A DNA stretch of 64,000 nucleotides from Streptomyces tendae (GTDB lineage: Bacteria > Actinomycetota > Actinomycetes > Streptomycetales > Streptomycetaceae): positions 1 to 64,000 of the forward strand of contig NZ_CP043960.1 of assembly GCF_008632955.1 (NCBI RefSeq). Reading direction: 5' to 3'. Position 1 is the stretch's first letter. Each line of letters begins with the position of its first letter. Under the pieces are notes generated by a model. It made no database searches, had not been told where the DNA came from, and worked only from the letters and a program-made list of their open reading frames with translations. The position numbers and the translations under genes are program-made. Below, in pieces: positions 36,693-45,288 of this stretch.

Positions 36693-36752
36693 GTCACCGT
36701 CTTGACAGGTGACGCAGCGGGTTGCAAGGATCTCACCTGTTCAACCGGTGAC
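36693..36752 (+). promoter_or_regulatory. Paired GTNACC-N9-GGTNAC operators upstream of VOC gene
   Basis: Site one at 36693-36713 is GTCACC-N9-GGTGAC, with TTGACA (-35-like) inside its spacer. Site two at 36732-36752 is CTCACC-N9-GGTGAC, starting 39 bp later. AAGGAT between them is a possible -10. Same class as the sites at 7641 and 9988, placing the VOC gene in the presumed CGNR regulon. Confidence 0.68.
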
Positions 36753-36795
36753 GCATCCGATGCGCACTCCTGCGTCCACGAAAAGGGAGCGAAAA

Positions 36796-37239
36796 ATGGA
36801 CCTGAAGCTCGAAGTTGTGGTGCTGCCCGTCTCCGACGTCGACCGGGCCAAGGCCTTCTACGAAAAGGCGGGGTTCCGCCTGGACGTCGACTACGTCGCC
36901 GACGACAGCTACCGCGTGGTGCACCTGACGCCCCCCGGCTCCCAGTGCTCGATCCTCTTCGGCGTCGGAGTAACCACCGCCGCGCCCGGATCGCAGCAGG
37001 GCCTGCACCTCGTCGTCTCCGACATCGAGGCAGCCCACGCCGAACTCGTCGACCGCGGCATCGAAATGAGCGAGATCTTCCACGACGCGGGCGGAGTCTT
37101 CCACCGCGGTACCGAGGAAGGGCGCGTGGGCGGCCTGGCCCCCGGCCGCGCCAGCTACGGCTCCTTCGCCACCTTCACCGACCCGGACGGCAACGGCTGG
37201 GCACTGCAGGAAGTCACCACCCGGCTCCCCGGACGGTGA
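36796..37239 (+). CDS. VOC (glyoxalase/bleomycin resistance) family protein
   Basis: 147 residues, ATG 36796 behind GGGAG. Two beta-alpha-beta-beta-beta modules: LEVVVLPVSDVDRAKAFYEK at the N-terminus and LHLVVSDIEAAHAELVDRGI in the middle, then FATFTDPDGNGWALQEV with the Glu metal ligand near the end. The first metal His of glyoxalases is Val here (EVVVLPV), so the metal site is altered. Possible roles are antibiotic binding or an isomerase/dioxygenase-like activity. The paired operator upstream indicates tight control. The flavoprotein gene follows after 90 bp. Confidence 0.87.
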   Translation: MDLKLEVVVLPVSDVDRAKAFYEKAGFRLDVDYVADDSYRVVHLTPPGSQCSILFGVGVTTAAPGSQQGLHLVVSDIEAAHAELVDRGIEMSEIFHDAGGVFHRGTEEGRVGGLAPGRASYGSFATFTDPDGNGWALQEVTTRLPGR

Positions 37240-37244
37240 AGATC

Positions 37245-37264
37245 CCGTCCGGGGAGCCGGACGG
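37245..37264 (+). terminator. Hairpin after VOC gene
   Basis: CCGTCCGG-GGAG-CCGGACGG, an 8-bp perfect stem six bases beyond the stop codon. It may end or attenuate transcription before the flavoprotein gene. Confidence 0.55.
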
Positions 37265-37329
37265 CAGCAGGGACGGGCACCTCAGCCCTCCGCACGGACC
37301 CACGCGCCCCTTCGAGGACAGGAACAGAA

Positions 37330-38787
37330 ATGAACGAGGCCCCTCGCGCCTACGACGTGGTGGTCGTCGGTGCGGGCCCGGTCGGTGAGAACGTGGCCGA
37401 CCGCGCTCACGCCGCCGGACTCAGCACCGTGATCGTGGAGCGTGAACTGCTGGGCGGCGAATGCTCATTCTGGGCGTGCGAACCCAGCAAGGCGCTGCTG
37501 AGACCCGTGATGGCGCGTGCCGACGCGCGCCGCGTTCCCGGTATGAGTCGCGCCGCGCAAGCGCCACTGGACCTGGACGCGGTCTTCGCGCACCGCGACA
37601 GGATGGCCGGCCACTGGAAGGACGACGACCAGGTCACCTGGCTCGACTCCGTCGGCGTCGACCTCGTCCGCGGTCACGCCAGGCTCACCGGCCCCCGTCG
37701 GGTGGCGGTGCACACTCCGGACAGGCGCACCGTCCTGCTGACCGCACGGCACGCCGTGGTCGTGTGCACCGGCACGGGTACCGCCCTGCCCGACATACCG
37801 GGGATCGACACCGTACGGCCCTGGACCAACCGCGAGGCCACCGGCGCCGACCTGGTACCCGGGCGCCTCGCCGTGGTGGGTGGTGGCGTGGTCGGTGTCG
37901 AGCTGGCCACGGCCTGGCAGGCACTCGGCGCCCACGTCACGCTGCTGGTCCGCGGAGAAGGGCTGCTGCGGACGATGGAACCCTTCGCCGGTGAACTGGT
38001 CGCGGCGGAGCTCCGCGAGGCGGGAGTGGACATCCGGACGGGTGTTGAGGTCACCTCCGTCGAGCGTCCGGACGGCACCGCAGGTCACGTCCGGATCACC
38101 CTGGCCGACGGTGCGGAACTGGCCGCCGACGAGATCTTGTTCGCCACCGGCCGTGCTCCACGGACGGCCGACCTTGGTCTTGAGACGGTCGGTCTCACCC
38201 CGGGCACGTGGCTCACGGTGGACGACACCTACCAGGTGACCGATGTCCCGGGCGGTTGGCTCTATGCCGTCGGTGACGTCAATCGACGGGCTCTGATGAC
38301 TCACCAGGGCAAGTACCAGGCCAGGATCGCCGGCGCGATCATCGGCGCCCGCGCGGCAGGAGAGGCGCTCGACGTCTCCGACTGGGGCGCGCATACAGGC
38401 ACCGCCGATCACCTGGCCGTGCCGCAGGTCGTGTTCACCACTCCCGAAGTGGCCTCGGTGGGTCTCACCACGCACGAGGCGCGCCGGACCGGCCGCAGGG
38501 TCGAGGTGGTGGACTACGACCTCTCTCTCCTCGCGGGCGCGCAGCAGTACGCCGCGGGTTACCGGGGACGAGCGCGCATGCTGATCGACACCGACCGTCG
38601 CACCGTCGCAGGCGTCACCTTTGCCGGACCGGGCGTGGCGGAACTCCTGCAGTCCGCGACGATCGCCGTCTCGGGCGAGGTGCCTTTGGACCGGCTGTGG
38701 CACGCCGTGCCCGCGTTTCCCACCATCAGCGAAGTCTGGTTGCGGTTGCTGGAGACATACCGGGACGAGGGTGGCCGGCCGTTGTAG
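37330..38787 (+). CDS. FAD/NAD(P)-dependent pyridine nucleotide-disulfide oxidoreductase-like
   Basis: 485 residues. FAD motif VVVGAGPVGENVADRA at residues 11-26, a CxxxxC redox pair at Cys45/Cys50 (GGECSFWACEPSK), the NAD(P) motif AVVGGGVVGVELATAW, and FAD motif 2 LYAVGDVN. The C-terminal dimer domain ends HAVPAFPTISEVWLRLLE. In mercuric, glutathione and lipoamide reductases this reads HPTxxE with a catalytic His; here that position is Phe (AFPTISE). It keeps the Cys pair but has lost the usual acid-base His, so the acceptor may differ from a dithiol. It follows the VOC gene in the same direction. Confidence 0.85.
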   Translation: MNEAPRAYDVVVVGAGPVGENVADRAHAAGLSTVIVERELLGGECSFWACEPSKALLRPVMARADARRVPGMSRAAQAPLDLDAVFAHRDRMAGHWKDDDQVTWLDSVGVDLVRGHARLTGPRRVAVHTPDRRTVLLTARHAVVVCTGTGTALPDIPGIDTVRPWTNREATGADLVPGRLAVVGGGVVGVELATAWQALGAHVTLLVRGEGLLRTMEPFAGELVAAELREAGVDIRTGVEVTSVERPDGTAGHVRITLADGAELAADEILFATGRAPRTADLGLETVGLTPGTWLTVDDTYQVTDVPGGWLYAVGDVNRRALMTHQGKYQARIAGAIIGARAAGEALDVSDWGAHTGTADHLAVPQVVFTTPEVASVGLTTHEARRTGRRVEVVDYDLSLLAGAQQYAAGYRGRARMLIDTDRRTVAGVTFAGPGVAELLQSATIAVSGEVPLDRLWHAVPAFPTISEVWLRLLETYRDEGGRPL

Positions 38788-39076
38788 CACGGGCGTAGCT
38801 GGCCCCTCACGCACGACTTCCAGCCGAGGGCGATGCGCGGGCAGCCGGTAGCGGAGGAGGTGCGGTGTACCGCAGTCCGTGTGGGCGGCCGGTGAACCGC
38901 GGTCGCCCACAGACGGCCTGTGTACCACCGCGCCCGGCCCGCGCGTCCGGTGCTGTCTCCTCGTCGACCGGGCCGTCGGCCGGGCCGGGCCTCGCTGACA
39001 CCGCGCAGGCTTGCGCGGTACGTGCGGTCGGCTTCCTCGTCTCCCGGGTTCCTCATGCCTCAGCGGAGCACCCCCC

Positions 39077-40405
39077 TTAGGAGGGGGAACCGCTTCCGGC
39101 CTTCTGCACCGCCCCCGGCGCCGTGTGGCGGTCACCGCCGGCCCGATCCGTCTCCTCCGGCATCGCGTGCGGGAAGCCGATGCGCAGCAGGAACGCGGCA
39201 AAGGCGGCGGCCAGCACCACGGCGGCAGACAGGAGCAGAGCCTGGTGGTAGCCGTGGCGCAGGAGAGGCGACGCGACCAGCGGGCCGAGGATCTGACCCA
39301 CCGAGTATCCGGCGGTCAGCGCTGCCACGGCCCGTGGGAAGCGCAGGTGGGCTCCCGTTCCCAGGGCCAGCGTGCTCACACCGATGAAGGTGGCGCCGAA
39401 CAGCACCGCCGAGATCAACGCGGCCGCCACTCCCCCGGCCAGCGCGGGCAGGGCGATGCCCACCGCCTGCACGCCGAGGGCGGCCAGCAGGAGGTCCGGC
39501 CGGGACCAGCGGCGTCCCAAACCGGCCCAGAACGCGGAGGAAGGGATGGCCGCCAGCCCCACCAGCACCCACGCCCCGCTGCCGATCGAGCCGGGAAGGG
39601 TCTGATTGATGGCCGCGACCAGAAACGTACCGGCGATGATGTAGCCGATGCCCTCGAGTGTGTAGGACGCGAACAGCGCGCTGAACCAGCGGTGGTTCCG
39701 CGGCCCGCTCGGCCGAGGCTCCGTGCCCGACGCCGTCGGCGCCCGCCGGGCGGCCGGGTCCGGGCGAAGGCCCCAGGCGGCCAGCGTCAGCAGCACCGCC
39801 AGCGCAGCGGAGGCCCACCACGCACTCCGCCAGGTGCCCACCGCGCGCAGCACCAGAACGAGCAGGCCGGACAGCGCGATGCCGGCTCCGACGCCGCCGA
39901 AGGCCCAGCCGGGGAGGTGGGCCGGGTGTTCCCGCAAGTGGCTGAGGAGCGCATTGACGGCGATGACGAAGATCATCGCACTGAAGGCGCCCGCTACCAG
40001 CCGCAGGAGGAGCCAGACTGCGGTGCTCTGTGTCAGTGCCATTCCGGCCAGGGACGCCACCAGCGCGAGGAGGGAGCTCCGCAGCACGGTGGAGGAGCCG
40101 ACCAGCCGCGGCACGAGGGTGCCGGCCAGGGCACCGATCAGATAGCCGACGTAGTTGGCGGTTGCGAGATCGGCGCCGGCGCCGGCCGACAGTCCGGCCT
40201 GCGTGTGCATCAGCGGAAGGATGGGCGTGTAGACGAACCGGCCGACGCCCATGCCTGCGGCGAGCGCGGCGGCGGCCTGGAGAACGTGCCGCCACGGTGA
40301 GTCTTGAGAGCTTCCCGCCGCACGTGGGCCGTACGGCCGGGGTGCTGCGGCGGGACCACGGGCCGGGCCGCCGTCCGCCGACTTACTGTTTCGCCTGCTT
40401 CCCAT
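39077..40405 (-). CDS. YbfB/YjiJ-family MFS transporter
   Basis: 442 residues, twelve membrane helices. GMGVGRFVYTPILPLMHTQA in helix 1 is the signature of the YbfB/YjiJ branch. Helices continue with ATANYVGYLIGALAGTLVPR and GRRWSRPDLLLAALGVQAVG. Substrate unknown. It is divergent from the MGRTS TetR at 40535, with 129 bp between, and is the most obvious target of that regulator. Confidence 0.88.
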   Translation of the reverse strand: MGSRRNSKSADGGPARGPAAAPRPYGPRAAGSSQDSPWRHVLQAAAALAAGMGVGRFVYTPILPLMHTQAGLSAGAGADLATANYVGYLIGALAGTLVPRLVGSSTVLRSSLLALVASLAGMALTQSTAVWLLLRLVAGAFSAMIFVIAVNALLSHLREHPAHLPGWAFGGVGAGIALSGLLVLVLRAVGTWRSAWWASAALAVLLTLAAWGLRPDPAARRAPTASGTEPRPSGPRNHRWFSALFASYTLEGIGYIIAGTFLVAAINQTLPGSIGSGAWVLVGLAAIPSSAFWAGLGRRWSRPDLLLAALGVQAVGIALPALAGGVAAALISAVLFGATFIGVSTLALGTGAHLRFPRAVAALTAGYSVGQILGPLVASPLLRHGYHQALLLSAAVVLAAAFAAFLLRIGFPHAMPEETDRAGGDRHTAPGAVQKAGSGSPS

Positions 40406-40510
40406 GCAGACAGGCTGCGCCCGTCGCCGTGCGGGTATCCAGGACCATGTTCCTCTCTGCTGGGAGTCCCGAGCTCACAGTCGCTGTCGCGAACGATCTC
40501 AGCAGTAATA

Positions 40511-40534
40511 GACGGTCGGTCGTATACTTGTGGT
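40511..40534 (+). promoter_or_regulatory. Leaderless promoter/operator of second MGRTS TetR
   Basis: GGTCGGTCGTATACT with -10 TATACT at 40523-40528 and the ATG six bases later. GGTCGTATAC at 40518-40527 is shared with the promoter of the paralogue at 20691. Confidence 0.6.
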
Positions 40535-41155
40535 ATGGGACGTACAAGCGAAGCAAAGAACAAGATCCTCCTCGCGGCCCAGTCGCTGCTGGGGCAGCGC
40601 GGCTACTCGAGCCTCGGTGTCGCCGAGATCTGCAAGGCAGCCGGGGTACCGAAGGGCAGTTTCTACTATTTCTTCGAGTCCAAGGAGGCTTTGGCGCTGG
40701 CCGTGATCGACATGCACTGGGCCGCCGAACGGCATGACTGGGAATCGATCCTGGAGGCCGACGACGAGCCCCTGCGGCGGCTGCGCCACTTGCTGGAGGC
40801 CACGGAAGCGCGACAGCGGGAAGGCCAGGGAAGTTACGGGGCCGTACTGGGCTGCATGTTCGGAAACCTCTCGCTGGAGATGAGCAATCAGGCCGATGCC
40901 ATACGGTTGCGTCTGCAGGAGATCTTCGAGACCGAAGTGAACATGGTCGACGCGGTCATCCAGGAGGCTCAGGAACGTGGCGAGGTGACGTTGAGCGACA
41001 CCCGGGACACGGCCCGCTCCGTGGTCGCACAACTGGAGGGGCAGGTGCTCTTCGCCAAGCTGTACAACAACCCCTCCCAGCTCGACACCCTCTGGCCGAG
41101 CTGCCGCGCGCTCCTGGGCGTTCACGACGATCAGGCAATCGCCGCCCTGGCCTGA
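40535..41155 (+). CDS. TetR/AcrR regulator, MGRTS subgroup, second copy
   Basis: 206 residues, the same length as the paralogue at 20071-20691 and very similar throughout: MGRTSEAKNKILLAAQSLLG; HTH GVAEICKAAGVPKGSFYYFF; VVAQLEGQVLFAKLYNN near the end. No ribosome-binding site; the transcript is probably leaderless from TATACT. Divergent from the YbfB/YjiJ-type transporter. The two regulators probably recognise related operators and could cross-regulate. Confidence 0.9.
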   Translation: MGRTSEAKNKILLAAQSLLGQRGYSSLGVAEICKAAGVPKGSFYYFFESKEALALAVIDMHWAAERHDWESILEADDEPLRRLRHLLEATEARQREGQGSYGAVLGCMFGNLSLEMSNQADAIRLRLQEIFETEVNMVDAVIQEAQERGEVTLSDTRDTARSVVAQLEGQVLFAKLYNNPSQLDTLWPSCRALLGVHDDQAIAALA

Positions 41156-41507
41156 CAGCCCCGATGTGCCCGGTCGGCTTCGCGGGTGAGGAGACCTTCG
41201 GCCGGCGGCGGTGTGCCCGGAGGGTGACCGGTGAGGGACGAAGCGGCCCGGGAGATGGGGGACATCACGGTCAGCACGCCCACGATTCCGCCGAGCAGGA
41301 GTGCAACAAGAGGGATCCCGAAGTAGTCGCTGACGAGCCGGGAGCGGAGCCGGGCAACGCGAGGTCTCCCCGGCCCATGAACCACATGAAAAGGCGTGGG
41401 ACCACCGTGACCCAGGAGGCAACCGTGTCGCGGGCCCCGGACCGACAGGCGAGGGACCCGTTGCCGATGTGGTGCGCAACGGGACCCTCGTGGTCGGGAA
41501 GCAGGCG
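41156..41507. other. Gene-free gap
   Basis: Convergent gap between the TetR and amidase genes. Open frames here have no motif or coding signal I can support. Confidence 0.4.
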
Positions 41508-43439
41508 TCAGGAGCCGCCGTTCTCCCAATGCTGGGTCACGGAGGTCGCCGTGACATCGTTCGCGTAGACCAGTGCCACGCGGTGGTTGTACTGGATCGT
41601 GTACATTTTCTTGGCGCCCAGGACGACCGTTCCGCTGCTCTTGAAGTAGTCGTCGGTGACGGCCGCGGCCTGGGTGGCGACGTACGCCTGGCCCGCCGGG
41701 ACGGAATACATGCTGAGCGGGGCCTGCTTGGACGGGCTCAGGCCGGCCGGATATTCGGACACGTCCGGGTAACTCTGCCCGTAGACCGCCACGGGGGCGG
41801 TGGAGATGGGCCGGATGATCTTCACGCCGTAGCTGCGCTTGGCGTTCATGCCGTCAGGGTTGTGGAACCACACCTTCGCGCCGCTGTACCAGATGGCGGT
41901 CCAGTCCCCCTGTACCTCGGCGACGACGAACTGCTGTCCCGACTGGGCAGTGCCGCCCCAGTCGTTGATGCGGTTCGTGCCGGCGCCCGTGCCATGGATG
42001 GCCTGGTCGCCGAAGAGCGGCGCCGTCTCGCTCGGACCCGTCCGCAGATAGACGAAGTTGGACGCCTGCTGCTTGTCCGTGCAAGCGGTCGTCTCACCGG
42101 TCGGGTCGTCCGAGGGACAGACATGCACGGTCTGCACGTTGTCGGCGAACGTCGGAGCGATCGTCACCACCGAACCCACGGCGGGGACCCCGTGCAAGCC
42201 GCTGATCGGGCGGTCGAGCAACTGCATGAAGTGGCCCCAGTCCCAGCCGTTGCCCGGGTCCCAGTGCATACCGGACACATAGGCGTCGGCAGGTCCGGCA
42301 ACGTTGTCATGACCCACGATGTGTTGACGGTCCAGCGGTATGCTGAACCGTTCCGCGAGGTACCTCACCAGCTCCGCCGTGGCCTCGTACTGCGCCTCGG
42401 TGTACCACTTGGCGCCCTGTACCGCGTAACCCTCGTGCTCGATGCCGATGGAGTGCAGGTTCGTGGAGTAGTTGCCGGCGTGGAAGGCGATGTCCTTCGT
42501 CGGCACCATCTGGGTCACCGCGCCGTCGGACGATCGCATCACGTAGTGCGTCGCCGCGGAGTTGGTGGGCTGGGCCAGCCCTCTGACACCGGCGTCGTAC
42601 GTGGTCTCCAGGTCGTGGATGACGATGGTGTCGATCCGGATGCCATTGGCGGGCCGGTTGGCGACCTGAACACCCGCAGGCGAGCCAGGCACGAAGGTGC
42701 ACTGCACCGTCGGCGGGCATTCCGTGGTGGCCACGTCCGATGCCTTGAGGTGCAGCCTGTCCACCTGCGAGGTGGCCGGACGGACGGCGGGTGTACCTTC
42801 CAGACGGATACGCTGACCGTCCTGGGTCACACCGGCGGCGCCCTTGCCGATCGTCTTGAAGACGCGGTCGGCGAAGGCCACCGCGGCCTGCTTCTGCGGC
42901 GACTGGCTGTAGCGGGCCACGGCGCCGTACCACTGGGACACGTCGGATGACGTACCGCCGGCCACCTGCTTCTGATACGAGGCGAGAAGGGCGGCACCGC
43001 CACGGATGTTCGCCACCGGGTCCTTGCGGAGGCTGTCCTCGGACATGCCGGTCAGCCTCGCGGCGGCCTGCAGCGTGTGCAAAGCAGGGTTCGCGGTCAG
43101 GGAGCCGAGGTCGGCACGGCCGGCTGCGCCGGCGTCGCCGCCGGCCATCATCTCCGGCGTGACGTCCGTGAGATGCATGGGGCCGAAGCCACCGTCGGCG
43201 CTGGGCATCGCGCCGTGCGCGTCCCAGCCGGATTCCTGGTACGCCACGCCGAGCAGGACATTGACGGGAATGTCGTACTCCGCCGCGGCGGCGGCGAAGT
43301 CCTGCTGTCGCGCCTCGGAGACGGCGCCCGCTCCGGTGTCGGCAAGGGCGGTGAACTGCACTGTGGCCAGACCGCCCGCGGCCAGCGCCCCCACCGCGAT
43401 GACGAGGGGAAGTCGAAGTCGCCTTCTTCTCTTGTGCAA
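41508..43439 (-). CDS. Secreted N-acetylmuramoyl-L-alanine amidase
   Basis: 643 residues from TTG 43439, preceded by AAGGA; upstream in-frame sequence has no coding look. A basic N-terminus plus a hydrophobic segment (KRRRRLRLPLVIAVGALAAG) directs export. First a transglycosylase-like region (YDIPVNVLLGVAYQESGWDA), then an Amidase_2/PGRP domain: IVIHDLETTYDAGVRGLAQP and AATHYVMRSSDGAVTQMVP, then GIEHEGYAV and RQHIVGHDNVAGPAD with zinc-ligand His. The C-terminal half is a beta-rich, probably cell-wall-binding region (WGGTAQSGQQFVVAEVQGDW). It cleaves the stem peptide from muramic acid in peptidoglycan. Whether it serves growth or competition is not shown. Confidence 0.88.
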   Translation of the reverse strand: MHKRRRRLRLPLVIAVGALAAGGLATVQFTALADTGAGAVSEARQQDFAAAAAEYDIPVNVLLGVAYQESGWDAHGAMPSADGGFGPMHLTDVTPEMMAGGDAGAAGRADLGSLTANPALHTLQAAARLTGMSEDSLRKDPVANIRGGAALLASYQKQVAGGTSSDVSQWYGAVARYSQSPQKQAAVAFADRVFKTIGKGAAGVTQDGQRIRLEGTPAVRPATSQVDRLHLKASDVATTECPPTVQCTFVPGSPAGVQVANRPANGIRIDTIVIHDLETTYDAGVRGLAQPTNSAATHYVMRSSDGAVTQMVPTKDIAFHAGNYSTNLHSIGIEHEGYAVQGAKWYTEAQYEATAELVRYLAERFSIPLDRQHIVGHDNVAGPADAYVSGMHWDPGNGWDWGHFMQLLDRPISGLHGVPAVGSVVTIAPTFADNVQTVHVCPSDDPTGETTACTDKQQASNFVYLRTGPSETAPLFGDQAIHGTGAGTNRINDWGGTAQSGQQFVVAEVQGDWTAIWYSGAKVWFHNPDGMNAKRSYGVKIIRPISTAPVAVYGQSYPDVSEYPAGLSPSKQAPLSMYSVPAGQAYVATQAAAVTDDYFKSSGTVVLGAKKMYTIQYNHRVALVYANDVTATSVTQHWENGGS

Positions 43440-44142
43440 AATGCTGATCCTTATACGGGGTTGGACGGTCGTCGGCCGCGCCGCGACCAGGTCGTCGAGG
43501 GAATCGTGAGGCAACCCGGCACGCGGCGGGGAGTGACCGCCCTCCGGCCGCCCGGGAATACTCGGGCCACCCGATCGTGGGCGGCCGGCGCCGACCCGCG
43601 GGGACCCAACGCCGTACGCCAGGACGGCTCTCATGCCCGGGGGTTGCCCGATGCAGGAGGTCGCCCACTGTCTGGGGTGGGGGCGGGCTCCATAAGCACG
43701 ACTCCACCTTTTGTTGCCCAGTCAAGTATTGCACAGAAACTGAGCGAGTCGTTGAGCTCGTGGGAGGCCCTGACGCATTCGCTCTCGCACAGCCTTCGCT
43801 GCGCCCACACTCTGCTCCGGCGTCAGGTATGACCGCAGGAGACACCGGTCTCGACGGCGTCATCGGCGCCTCCTTCTGGCCCTTCGTCCGCCGCAACAGG
43901 GCACTCGCGACCGTCTCCTGAAGCAGCCGGCCTTCCGCGGTCGGGCCGGTTGGCCCCGGCAGAAGACGCCGTCTGAGACAGGAGGGCACCCCCACTCCCC
44001 CCGGCGTCGGCGTCGGCGTCGGCGCAAGAGAGCCTCAATCACCGCTCCCCACCGCACCGGACGGGCAACAGCGGAAGCCGTGGGGCGGCGGACGTCAGGG
44101 CACGTGCTCACCGGCACAGGGGGAATCGCTCGGCCGTTTGCG
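43440..44142. other. Intergenic stretch before amidase and after parB
   Basis: No convincing gene. It must hold the amidase promoter; an AT-richer segment around 43700-43740 is the likeliest place. Confidence 0.4.
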
Positions 44143-45288
44143 CTACTCAGCCCCGGTGGTGGGAACTTCTGCGAGGGATCGCACCATTTCGGCCAGCCGT
44201 TTCCGGTCCCGGTTGGCAGCCTTCATGCTCAGGAAGCGCAGGAGGGTGAAGAAGGCGTCATCACTTTCGATGTTGCGGTCCAGAAGCATCGCAAGCGCTC
44301 CTGGCTCGTCGTAGGGAACCCGCCGTGCGCGCGGTTCATCACCGCGCGTACCAAGCGCGTCCGGCCGCGTGGTGACCGGAGTCACGGTGTCTGCCCGCGG
44401 CTCAGGCACAGCCCTGGAGGACGGCCCGGCCTCCGACACGTCATCCGTCTCCTCCGGCGCCTCCGGTTCCGGTTGACTCCCGACAGCCGTGCCGGTCGCT
44501 GTTGGCACATCGTCATTCACTGTCGCGGAGCGGGGCTCCTCGACCGGCCGTGGGGTGCCGCGGTCCTTCTTCTTGGCAGCCTCTTTTCTGGCGCGTTCGT
44601 CCTTCAGTGCCTGGAGGACCCTTTGCTGGTCCTCCGGGGGCTTGTTCCCCACCGCTCGCAGCAGATCAATGGGCTCCTCGTTGATCCGTGCCTGAAGCTC
44701 CGGAGTGAGGTTCAGCAGGGCGAGCCGCTGAGACACCCAGCCCTGCGAACGGTGCAGCCGCTTGGCCAGGGCAGTCTGGCTGCCGTGGATGGCCAGAAGC
44801 CGCTGCAGTGCTCGGGCTTCGTCGAGCTCTTCGAGGTCCTGTCGATGAATGTTGGCGACGAGGGCCGACTCGAGCAGTTCCTCGGAGGTGCTGCCCTCGT
44901 CGTCACTGACCATGACTTTGATCGTGGCCAGCCCTGCTTCGCGAGCCGCCGCGAGTCGGCTGCTGCCGTCGATCACGACGTAGGTGGTGTCGGGCTCGAG
45001 GTCTGCCTCGCGGTCCGGATTGGCCTTGAGGTAGGCGTCACGGTTCATCACGGTGATCGCCTGCTTCTGACCATGCGTCTTCAAACTTCCGGCGAGGTCA
45101 GTGAGGTCGCCCAGCGTGGAACGGGGGTTGTCGGGATTGGTGCTGATGCGGTTGAGGGGAAGCACCGAAGGTGGAGCGACGCCATCAGTGGGTACCCCCG
45201 TAGCGGCAGCGACCGCTTGACGGCGAGCGCTGACGGGCCGCGCTCCCCCACCGAAACGGCCGGCTCCCAGCTGGTCGGCCTTGCTCAT
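44143..45288 (-). CDS. parB: ParB-family partition protein
   Basis: 381 residues. The ParB N-terminal nuclease-like fold is at about 40-130: LPLNRISTNPDNPRS, then GQKQAITVMN and YVVIDGSSRLAAAREAG (the box with the CTP-binding arginine type GxxRxxA). HTH: ALAKRLHRSQGWVSQRLALL near residue 190. A Pro/Glu-rich linker and a C-terminal dimer region (FFTLLRFLSMKAANRDRKR) follow. It overlaps parA by four bases. It would load on a centromere; the chromosomal parS is absent here, and the ATTACGWCGTAAT palindromes beyond parA are the candidate. Confidence 0.9.
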   Translation of the reverse strand: MSKADQLGAGRFGGGARPVSARRQAVAAATGVPTDGVAPPSVLPLNRISTNPDNPRSTLGDLTDLAGSLKTHGQKQAITVMNRDAYLKANPDREADLEPDTTYVVIDGSSRLAAAREAGLATIKVMVSDDEGSTSEELLESALVANIHRQDLEELDEARALQRLLAIHGSQTALAKRLHRSQGWVSQRLALLNLTPELQARINEEPIDLLRAVGNKPPEDQQRVLQALKDERARKEAAKKKDRGTPRPVEEPRSATVNDDVPTATGTAVGSQPEPEAPEETDDVSEAGPSSRAVPEPRADTVTPVTTRPDALGTRGDEPRARRVPYDEPGALAMLLDRNIESDDAFFTLLRFLSMKAANRDRKRLAEMVRSLAEVPTTGAE

